From assembly GCF_018320785.1 (NCBI RefSeq), contig NC_054868.1:41299874-41363873 (forward strand): DNA of 64,000 nt, in the 5' to 3' direction. This document shows positions 48,352-60,300 of this stretch, piece by piece. The position numbers and the translations under genes are program-made. The notes below the pieces were generated by a model that did not search any database, had not been told where the DNA came from, and saw only the letters and a list, made by a program, of their open reading frames with translations. The stretch's first letter is position 1. Every line of letters begins with the position of its first letter. The DNA is from Cheilinus undulatus (taxonomy: Eukaryota > Chordata > Actinopteri > Labriformes > Labridae).

Positions 48352-51300
48352 CTGCAAAAAGAGACACCAAATATGGAGAAATGTCACTTCTAGGTAAAAC
48401 AGTGAAGAATAAAATGTTTGTCTCAAAGCATTTATCAAGACTGTAGAAAATAGTGGATGATTTCCTAAGTGACATCAGCTGTTGGCTACTGAAGGCCAGT
48501 CTACACCACACTGAAAAAGCTCTCACTCACACTACACTCAACAAAACAAAGAGATGGGTCTGAAAAACAGCTACACCATGACGGTTTGCAGTATGCATAA
48601 CTCATATCCTTAAAATCCCCGTACAGTGTGTGCCAACAAAGACATGAAATATTCAGACCATTTCTTTTTTCCCTGTTTGTTTCTGTCATAGTATGAAGAA
48701 AAAAATCACCATCTTCATGTAATCTGATAAAAATAAAGTTTACTGCAATACAATTGTGTGTTCTTCATTGGTATTTATAACTATCCCTGGAACAAACTGT
48801 ATGCTAACTTATTACATAATCAGAGTAAATAAATCAAAATTCTTGAAAAAAGTAGAGGGAGGATTAAACAAACGCGACTATTGATAAGGAGGTATGGGAG
48901 AATATCTGGATCATGCCAAAAAGACAAAGTCAATCCAGTTTAGATTTATACATAGAGGTCATATATGTATCCATATTGCAGATTTTCTTTCAGTTCATCA
49001 CTTTCCCTTCTGTATGTCAAATGCAAAAAAAAATAACTTGGTGCTCCACCTCACTGCTTAAGGCCATGTTAAAATCTGCTTAAGTATTGGTCAGAAAAAC
49101 TTTATGAAATGGATAAAAATATTTCATAAGAACTTAGAAATGGATCCAGTGTCTCTAATTTTGGAGCTTCTGAGTCAGAGGATAAGAACTGAAGCTAATA
49201 AAAGATTATATAATCTATAAAATTACATAACGTTCTCACTTTTTCTGCAAGAGAAAATTTAGATTATTTCTTTGGATTAGTGACAAAAAAACCCTCTGTT
49301 AAAGGATAAGGTAAAGTCATATTTTAGCTTGTTCCTTTAGAATATATCACAAGTAATATAACTATAATAATAATAATAATTATCAATTTTAATAACAACA
49401 AAAATAATCAGAATAAGAATCAGGATAAAAATAAGAATGGGAATAATAATAAGAAAAATGTGACGATCAGTGATCGGTATCTAAACCTGCAACAGTTTAA
49501 TACTATGCTTAACTATATTCTCTTAAATCTTTTATCTTAGGAATCATAGGTCTACTTTAAGTGTCTGGTTAATCATAAATGCAAACAAAACAAAATTTGT
49601 GCTCTTCTCTAAAGGCAGAGATAACAGAAAATAATTTACACGTAACAACTCTGGATGGTCATGAAACAGAGAGGGTCCCTCAATACACACAACTGCATCT
49701 GGTTGGATCTAGAATTCACTCTATCAGGTTCTGAGACTAAACATGTGGTTTATGTTGTGCCATCATGGCTGATGTTTGATGGCGTGTGGATGCAGAGGTC
49801 TGTGCATGCATTTGGTCATACCCCGAGATGCAATGTAGCACTCGTGACAGCTCAGCAATCCATTTCGAATCCGTACGTCTGTCCCTGCAGTGGCGTCACC
49901 CAGCTGCCCTTTACACACTCCACACTGTGACAGACACAAACAACCAACATTAATCACAGAAACAAGACAAGGATAAGAAATCAAACCATGAAGTACGAAG
50001 GACAAACACAAACCCATACAACCTTTGGAACTGTATAAATAAGCCAAATATTTTGAGGTAAAATCACACAAAACACAGCTCTTTTATTAGAGGATATTTT
50101 GTATATACATTTTGTATTATATTTAGTACTAAAATAACCCAGTACCTTGAAACACTGTATGTGGAAAAACAGCCCCAGCGTATCGATGATCATGGCAGCT
50201 CCCTTTCCCAGCGGCTGAGAACAACCAGAGCAGAGTCTCTTCCCACTAACACACCTACACGCAGAGAAAACAAGCAGTGAAGCATCCTGACTCTATTAAA
50301 CAGTACAGCAGTCTGTACATCCTGTATGTTGGTGCTGGCACCATTACCTGCTGGGTGAGGGAGGCTGGCGTGTTGAAGGCGAGGGCTGCTGTTTGTTTGT
50401 TACAGCGTCTTGTGATTCAGATCTGCAAGAAAAAAAAAGTATTCTGTTTGTAACACATTTCGATGAACTGAGACGATTGAATTAGAAATATAGAGTCTGT
50501 TAATGTGGAAAAATAACACATGCAGTTTTTAAATGTGAAAAATTAAAGCTGACTGCTTTTGAGGTTAACTAAGATATCAAACACACATTTTCATTGAACA
50601 GAGGGATAATTCACAATTCAAATGGTCACCATGTGGACATCAAACACTATTTTAGTGCTCCAGCCATTTGATTTGAATTAAAATCTTGGCATTCAATATG
50701 AAAAGGAAATATGGCTAACACATTATTATAAGGAAACAACACATGCTTTAATACTGGTGTAATTACGGTCACTTTTTATGTACACAGGAACATCTTGTTG
50801 AAAGAAATTGGTCACAAAATAAAGGCCTAAAGGAAGGTAACCTGTACGACACATGGAGATAAGTCTGATGGGAGAATTGTGAAAGTTTTTTATTATATTG
50901 CTGGGGAAAAAAGTATTGGTAGCAGCTGTTGAAGGCTATGTGGGATAAATACCACTAAATATGGCCTTTTTCCCTTGAATTGCCAGGTCACTGTGTATAT
51001 CTCAGAAAAATATTGTTGACTTATTTGGAGTTAGCATGACATGGATGAATTATACATAATAAGAAATTGGTACAAAGACTTAAAACACCCATCTATTTTC
51101 TATAACGCTTACCCCATTGGGGGTCGTGGGGGGGTGGGGCCTATCCCAGCTGTCATTGGGTGAGAGGTGGGGTACACCCTGGACTGGTTGCCAGTCAATT
51201 GCAGGGCTGACATATAGAGACAGACAACCAGGCACGCTCACACTCACACCTATGGCCAATTTAGAGTCACCAATTAACCTAATGAGTATGTCTTTAGTGG

Positions 51301-54300
51301 TGAGAGGAAGCCGGAGTACCTGGAGAAAACCCAGGATGCACAGGGAAAACATGCAAACTCCACACAGAAAGGCCCTGACTGAAACAGTAACTTTCTTGCT
51401 GTGAGGCAACAGTGCTAGCTCCTGCACTGCTATGCAGCCCCACAAATACTCAAACAGCAAGAAAAAAAAATATTCCAGAGAAAACTAAATCGGACAAACT
51501 CATGCATAGACTTAATGTAAGAAAGGGACAGATTTGACCAACGATAAAGGATCATGTGAAAGTGAAGGAACTTAGGTTGAAAAGAATCCTCTGTAATTAG
51601 TGTGCATATTGTGAATCGGGGAATACACCATGAACTGTAAAGGTGCTTCGAGTTGTAAGAAGACTAAAATAAAACTAAGCAAATTTTCCTTGAAAAAGTG
51701 GAGAAACTTCACACCTGAAAACTAAAACAACAACAACAACAACAACAACAACATAAACATCTATCGTTACAACAAAAGACGTTTCAGATTATAGCATGGT
51801 ACTGATCAAACTTTTTTCCTTGGTGTGGCAGCTACATGTTTCCATTAAAGACAACAAAAACTAAGGGTAAAGTAATAATGTCTTGCATATTGTAGCAAAA
51901 ATACAGCATAAGAGATATCTAAAAGGTGATAGACATTAAATACCTTTTGACAATCTGTGGCTGGTTCAGCTGGGGGTTGCGGTCCAGAGAAGCCGTCTTA
52001 CACAACTCCTGTTTCTTTGAAGGTTCCTCATCACACGGAGATTCTATAAAAGTACATCACAATAGAAGCTTTTATCACTCTGAGGAACAGAGATGTGGTT
52101 ATACTGAGATTGGATTAATCTTCTGCGTATCAGAAATAATTTCTATTTTATCTCACCCTGGAAAAAGTGCAGCTTTGAAGCATGCTGATCCTCATTTGCT
52201 GTAGGGATTCTTTGGCCGTTAAGCTGGTAGGGAGCTTTACTTTCTTTCTTTTCATTTTCATGAGATGGTAAAGTCGGCCCTGTCTGGTCTGCCTGCTGGT
52301 TTAACAAGCCGGTGGGGTTGAGGGGGGTCACCGTCTCCTCAAGGATCTTTCTCTCCTAAACCCAAAATAAAGGTAGAACAAACATGAGTCATCAACAATA
52401 TATTTGATTTTATGCTTTTCCATGTGTTTGTGTGTGAGGAAGGGTTTTAAGACCTCTTCATTATGCTTTCTCTCCTCTTCCTCCACCTCGATCTGTGCCT
52501 TCTCCCACTCCTTCTTCAACTTCTCCTGTTCTTTCTCGTATTGCTCCTGCAGAAGAACACTGCATTTTAAAAACTGCATGTACAACAACACATACATACA
52601 AACAAACATAAATATATATATATGGATATACACATCCAGAACATCCTGTTCCCATGTTTTTCTGCCCATCACTAATGGAGTCATGCACATCCACACCATT
52701 CCACCAGTGTACCTGTAGGAGGCGCTCCTGCTCCTGCTGCCACCTTTCCAGGCGTTTACGCTCCTCATTGGGGTCCCAGACCCAGTGATTTACACGTTTA
52801 GCCAAGTTCAACATGGGGGTCTCAATCTACCCAGACCCCAGCCACAATCGCACACAGACACATGTATACGGACCAAAAGGACAGAAAGAGAGGAAAGGTG
52901 AGAGGACAAGTCTGACTACAGCCACTACAGGAGACGAAGGATCAGGACAGGGTCAAATTTAAGGATGAAGGAGAAACAGAGAAACAAGAGCTGTAGCTGC
53001 TCAGAGATACTCACAGAGACACTGCTCTCCTCTAGTCCCTCTGTGGTTGAACAAAATCACAAAAACAAATGTAAATCTTCTTAAATAAACAGCAAAATAT
53101 CTCAACTGTGCTGCTTTCTCTGTCAAGATTGTACCTGTGACAGTGGGAGAATAGTCCTGGATGCTGTTTGGTGATGTTGCTGGCTGAGCCTTTGTTTCCT
53201 CCTCTGATCTTGCAGAAAATACTGCTGCACCGTTGACCTGAACATCAACCAAATGAATTAATCATTAGCAATTTTGTCTCTATTTATAAATCATTCTAAA
53301 AAATTAACATGCTGCAGTCTACAAATTTTGCTGCCAATTTAGCTTGAATCATGTTAACTTCAATTAAAAAACCAGTTTAAATATTCCCCGCTGTGGTTGA
53401 TTTTTTTATTTTAGGCAGTTGCTGACTTCAACCCATGCAAATGCAATATTTAAATCAACCTGAGACTAGAAACTCCATTTACATAGGGAGTGAACAGCTG
53501 AAACGTATCTTTGTATCATATTTAAAACTGAATAAATAACCATAAAATTATTAGGGGATGTGTTCCTCTTTCTTTCTCTTTCAGATAATAGTTATTACCT
53601 TTATTTATACATATACGTACTCAACTAATAGCCTCCTTCCTATCTCTTCTCATCCCTAGCTTCCTCTCCCCCCCTCTGTTACTAAAGGGGATTCTAGAAG
53701 CCTATCACTGGTAGTCACCATATTGGAAATGCTATCTCAACCAGAGTTTAAGTTGACCAAACACCAGGCAAAGAGCTGGAGCATATGCAGGTCTTAAGCC
53801 TACAGAAAAAATTTGAGACCACATTCCTTTATCATGATAATTACAATCATATTATTCTAACTCTTCTGCTGTGGAAAATCTAAACAAGTTCTTGGAAACA
53901 TGTTTATTTCTGCTGGTTAGAACTAACCAGAGGTTGCAACTTGGGACTAACCAACCAAACACATAAAGCTGTTACATTACACACCTGTCCGTTGCTTTGA
54001 GTGTCTGGGTGAAGAGGCTCCACTACAGTCTGTGTGAGCTCCGTCACAATAGTTGTTGTGATGATGCAGTTACGGCCTCCAATCAGAGAGCTGATGGCAG
54101 AGGCTGAAGACGAGGTTGTTTTTTCTGCTTTAGGTGGCGGTGTCTGCTTAGGCGGTGTCTCCTGAGGTGGGGTCTGCATAGGTTGTGTCTGTGGTGGCTC
54201 CTTTGGTGGAGCCTGTGGAGTTTGTTTCTGTGGAGGAGTTGTCTGTAGAGGTTGTGTCTGTGATGGCTCCTTCGGTGGAGCCTGTGGAGTTTGTATCTGT

Positions 54301-57300
54301 GGAGGAGTTGTCTGTAGAGGTTGTGTCTGCGGAGGTGGTGGCTGCTTTGGTGGTGTCTGTGGAGTTTGTGTCTGTGGAGTTTGTGTCTGTGAAGGCGTTT
54401 TCTGTGGAGGTGGTGGCTGCTTTGGTGGTGTCTGTGGAGTTTGTGTCTGCTTTGGTGGTGTCTGTGTCTGTAGAGGTGGCGTCTGCTCCACTGCTTCCTG
54501 ACCGGTCGCAGTCTGCTCGGAGGAAATCTCTCTCTCTGTCTGTTTCTGGGGATCTACTTCCATCTCCTGTGGGGTGGGTGCTGAGGGGGTAGATGGGGTG
54601 GTTGCTGATATATCCTCTGTCACCTCTCCGTTCATCCGCACCAGCCCATCCAACTGGGTGAGACACATGCAGAGAAATCAGGGATGCAGGAAAATTTACT
54701 GAATTATTTTTCAATTTCACTTAATGTTAAACAATTTTTCCTTCCCTTAAATTTGTAATAACTACAGAACCCACGTATAATTCAAGTTCTCTTTGTTACA
54801 ACATTGGCTGGAATGACTTTTGTAGGTCCAATGTTTAAGATTTAGAATTTAAGAAACGCAAATTATTAATACTTCAGTAAAGACACACTAGTAACAGAAA
54901 AATATGATTAAATAAACCAAAGATTAAAGAAAGAAACATGTAGCTATTCATATATGCAAGTACACATATTTGTATTCATCCAACATAGTAAGATGGTCTA
55001 ATCTCAAAATCAACATTGAAAATAAATAATAAAATATTTCATTCATTAAATCTTTTGAAGGTTAGCCTTTACGTTTTTTTACTTATAAAAGATATTTGTC
55101 TTAAATACCTAATAAATATTTTTATCATTTTAGTTAAAACGGGCAAATCTTATTTGACAACCTCAGGGCAGAAAAGGCCTTGCACCCTCTCAGATCTTCA
55201 GTGCACCCCCAAGGGGTCCCAGACCTTAGGTTAGGAACCAATGCTTTAAAGGAACCAAGCATATTAAGGTATACTGACTTTATTAGATTAATTCTACTGT
55301 CTGTTATGTGATGTACGAAGAAACCTCTTATCTGACACCTACCCTGCAATGGTTACAGGCAATAAAAGTTGTAACATAGAAATAGTCCGCCTTATTACTG
55401 ATAGTCTTGTCTGCTTTCTCAGGTCACATGGAGACATTAGTATTCATTCCGCCATGCTTCATAGTCAATCAAAAACTCCTTTAACTGACATAACTATTAC
55501 TGAGTCCTCACCTTGACAGGTTTGTGTCCAGCCTGTGTGCTCCTGGGCTGACAGTACGGTTTAGCTGCGATCAGGGGGACAGGTCTGGGGGATACAGATG
55601 AAGGGGAGGGGAGTGTATGTGCAGGCTGCACTTGTGTATTTTGTGGTGGAGTGTGTATTGTCTGTAGCTTTGCATCCTCAGCAGCTGCTTGTTTCTGATG
55701 CGTATTTGGAGATTCTGTGGTTGCCGTTTGAGGTTCATGGAGCTGTAGTGATTTAGGTGGCACAAGTTCTGAGTTTGTGAGTGGGGTGAGGGGGCTGCTA
55801 GGTGTCGGGGTGGTGGAGGAAAGAGAATCTGATGTGTCCTGTTGAGCAGTTAAGTCCAGCTTCATCTTGTCAGATTTTGTGTAGCTCTGGTCTGTCATAA
55901 GAGCTGGTTCTGATGCTTCTGTCTCAGTAACAGGTAATGTTTTGTGCCCTGGGTCCTGTTTGGGTTTTGATGTGGATCTGGGCAGTTTCAGGCTATCCAG
56001 TGTAGCGTCACTGATTGTGAAGCGGAGAGCGTAGCGTTCTAAAACCATGGCGGCCTCCTCTGGGGTTGCTGCATTCCTGTAGGCTTCACACAGCTCTGCC
56101 TCTCTCCGCTCTCTAAAAAAGTGAGCAACAAAAACAAAACATTAGTTCCCTTTGTAAATACCTCATGTTACTATACTGTACTATATATTTTTAACCAATA
56201 CTAAGTCAAAATCTAGATAGTATGAATACATTTTTCCTATGCTAAGGGACATCTGCAACCATGGATTATCATTCTTACTTTTCTTCCACAATCTCTTTGT
56301 AGGTCTTGATACTTTTCCTCTTGTTGCTCTCACTCCTTTCATCCTTCAACCTTTTTTCCAACCTCTTCCTCTCCTCTTCTTTCTTGATCAGTTCCTGTGA
56401 TGCGCTGCGACGGCGATTCTTCCAACGAGCCAAGTCCTGCCACAGGTTCGCATGGGTTAAACAAAGAACCAGTGATTCATGATAGTTTTGCAATAAATAA
56501 ATTACTGCACATCATATGTTCCTGCTTATTAATAAAGCACCTGTACTTTCAGCTGCCATGTCAGAGGTTTAATCAAGTCTTACATGCATTTACTAAAGAC
56601 TTAATTTATTTACAATCTATTTGAAGAATAAAGCACAAAATACTGTCAGTGTATAAAATACAATAGGACTCCATTGGTGACAATGACAAGATGACAAGAA
56701 GTATAAAATTTAAAATAGAAACATTACAAAAATAAGAGCAAACAAGCACAACATATATAAAAAGGTGTAGTTGAGTATGTTTACTCTGAGATTAGATTAA
56801 TCCATATATACCTACTTTTATTTTCTTTAAGTGAATCCATATTAATTTATCTTTTATAGATTTTTTATGCCATCCTTTTAATCTATTCAATGGTAATCAA
56901 TCTGTCTTATACTTTAATGTGTATTGTATTTGAGCTATTCACTAAACAACTTAAAATAAAAGGCTAGATTAAATACTGCAACAGCAGGAGTTAGGAACTT
57001 CTGGGTCTGGGACATAAGGTAAATGAGTTCTGGGAATTTAAAAAACTTAGTGATATTATAGCTGAAGAGTGATAAATTTAGTGTAGATGTGCACTTCATC
57101 AGCATATATTCTTTAGAGATGTAGCGATTGTAAAAACTGGTCCCGAAACCAGAACCAATGTTAAAATAACGATTAGCCAATAAATATGTTTTTTTCATCA
57201 CTTCTTTTGGCGTAAAGGCCTTTGCACACGAAAAAGAACGTTGTTCCCTCAAGTTTACACAATGAAACTTTGGTCCGTCAAGTTCAATTTTTTTGCATTT

Positions 57301-60300
57301 TTTCAAAATAGCCAAAGTCATTTACAAGGGTGACTGATTTATCAGTGCTTCTCAGTGCTTTGTGTCATTACCAGCTAAAAACTTCCCGTAGTATTTTTAA
57401 AGTTTCCTATACTTAAATGCCCTGTTTTGCTTAATGATGTTTTTATTGCTCTTCATTAAACCATGTAAAAAACTTTGAATTGCTTCAAGTATGAATGATA
57501 ATCTTTAAATACACCTGCCACACCTGAACAGACTCTGCATGTATAATGTTATGAATCGCTTACATCTCTCCAGTGGTCCTCCTCTTCCACAAAGTTGTTG
57601 TACTGCTCGTGCATGCGCTCATATCGTGATTGGCTCAGAGGTGGTAAATGTCCCCCTTCTTCCTCGTTCAGGATGTCCCCCATGCTAACGCTCCTACGGA
57701 GGAAAAAGACAGAAACATCTTTTGGATACTTAGGAATCACTTAATTCAACATGTTGTCCAAGTAAACAGCAATTATTGTTATTAAGTCGCATAAGTTGCG
57801 CAAACATTGTCAAAAAAATATTTCAAATACATTCAACGCAAAAGCAAAAAAATCAATGATTTTAACAGGTAAGTCAGAAAATCACCACTATTTTCAAAAT
57901 GACAGCATGACAAAACCAAAAATGGATTGCTTGTGATATAAACCTTTTTTACAAGATAAAAACACAAAGCAAGGCATACCCATACACAACCAATACATTA
58001 TCATACTTTTTATTTGATGAAAATGTTCATTTGTATCAGTTGTGTACTGTATGTGTTGCTCCACACAATAACTGAAAGATGTTTCCATAAACTGATCAGA
58101 AGGAAAATCTGAGCAAATAAAACCAAATTACTTTGGTCAGGCAAACATTTGACTCAATAACTGCATGTTAGTTAAGTAGTTTTATTTGAGACAACCAGTT
58201 CAGACCAAAAGATAAAGAATCACATTTCATGTTAAACAAACAAAAAAAAAAGATAAAAACTGCAAAGCTTGATGTTAGTATGGTGAATGGGCTTCATAAT
58301 GCACAGCAATGAGCATAATTCAGCAGCGCGATTTATGATCATATTTATGTACTCTAGCCTTCAAATGTAACATTCTCATGCAGAAAGTCATCAGGGTTCA
58401 TATTGAAACACTTACTCAGTGTCCTCAGACATAAAAGCAACTCGCCGGCTCATCCTAAAACAATAACAGAACAAAGTGAATGAGGAAAAAGCAGGCGAGG
58501 AATGAATGGGTTACAGTGTGTTGTGCATTAATGCAAATGTCACACTTTCTTTCTGTGTTTGCTCATCATTCACTTTCACACAGATCTTAAAACATAAGAA
58601 AAGTAAATGGATGAAGCTAAGTCTGAGATGGGAAGTCATGCATGCAGAGAGAGTTTGACAGGCATCTCACATCATGGGTGGCAGATCATCATCATCATCC
58701 AGCCAGAAAGGTTTTTTTCGCCATTCTTCATTTAAATTGCTCTCTTTCTTCTCCATCTTTTCCTCAACTCTCTCCTCCACTCTCTTCTGCTCCATCTCTG
58801 CCTCTGCTTTACAAGCCTGGGGAGCAGCAGCAGCAGGACTGGGTGGAAGAGGGCGCAGGGGAGCACAGAGGGACTCAGAATCCTCTGTGACTGAAGTTTT
58901 AAAGTTTGCTCCTTCTTGCTTTCTTTCCTCTTCCAACTGCTTCTCTCTCAGTCCTGCACGCTTTGGGAGAATCTGGGCTTTGGATGATGGAGTCTGAGGT
59001 TCTGCTGCCAAGGTAACGATGCTGCTAAAATCCAGTGACAAGGCCAAGATTACCAGCAAATACACATGAAGGGTAAATCAGGACTGAACCACAGAGTACA
59101 GGAGACTGCAGCTGAACTGCTCTCTGTTTGGTGTGAAATGATGAACACACCTCAACATTAAATAAGAAAACAATATTCACTATTCAGATCACCTATACTC
59201 CAGGAAATATTCTCTAACTTCATGTGTTTTGTTTTATCTTCTTAAGCTGTGGGATCTGAGCATCTCTAAATCCCTTCCTAAATATCATAATGATATAAAG
59301 TTCATTCAGAAAGTATTCAGAGCCCTCACTTTTTGCAACTTCTTATGATGCAACCTGATACTAAACTTTGAAAAAAAGAATTCTTCTCATTAATCTACTC
59401 AGTACCCCATAACGACAAAGTGAAAACAGAACTGCATATTTTTTTGTAAATATATTGAAAAAAAAAAAAAAAGAAATATCACATTGACAAAAGTATTCTG
59501 ACCCTTCGCAACAAAACTTAAAATTTAGCTCAGGTGCCTCCCACTTTCCTCTGGATCTTTCCAGAGATGTTTCTACACCTTGACTGGAGTCCACCTGTGG
59601 TAAATTAATTGAATGGACATGGTTTGGAAAGGAGCACCACTCTCTATAGAAGACCTCACAGCTGACAAAGCATATCAGAGCAAAAACCAAACCATGATGC
59701 CAATGGAACTGCCTGCAGAGCTTAGAGACAGCATTGTTGCAAGGCAAGGATTTTTTTCAGATAAAAAACCCTGTATACTACAATTTATTTCTTCTCCATA
59801 CATTTTGTAAATATAATAATATTCTGGGAGCAGATGGGAAGCTGTGGAGGGACCAGATGTGGCCTTGTGGTGGTCGTCCTTTAAGCAGCCAGGCTGTAGG
59901 CTCCTTTCCCTAATGTTATTCCCCACTCTCTCTTCCCAGCTCCCAACACTATCCACTGCCATATCCTCCAAATAAAGTCATAAAATCCCCCAAATAATTA
60001 AAAAAAGAAACAATATTGATATCTTGCACCAGTAGTTCGATAACTGTACAACAAGAGTCAACAATTAAAACTTTTGGGTCAAATTACAGTACAATAACAC
60101 TATGTGGCATATTTTAGTCTCCACCTCTTCAAAATGATAGTCACAGAAAAACTGTGACATTAATTACAAGTGTACCATTTTGTCACTTTTGAGAATCCTT
60201 TTCTTTACGCTGCCACCAATATTGAAGTCTAAGAAATGAGGATGAACAAAAAAAGTGTCATGGTTGAGCTTTGTTTTTGGAGTTGGATTGTTTTTTGTGT

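Noticed and set aside
54148-54720. 190-codon alternative minus frame (Asp/Thr/Ser-rich) and 135-codon plus frame over the limch1 repeat
   Set aside because: Both are by-products of the 3n-periodic minisatellite. The Pro/Gln/Thr frame is the one that agrees with splice phases on both sides.
56935-57321. 128-codon minus-strand open frame in a limch1 intron
   Set aside because: Not bounded by usable splice sites in phase and no homologous block. The sequence around 57115 (TTTAGAGATGTAGCGATTG) looks like a decayed MITE end, so it is probably repeat-derived.
58642-58997. Plus-strand Ser-rich frames opposite limch1
   Set aside because: Antisense of the Glu/Lys-rich coiled-coil exon.
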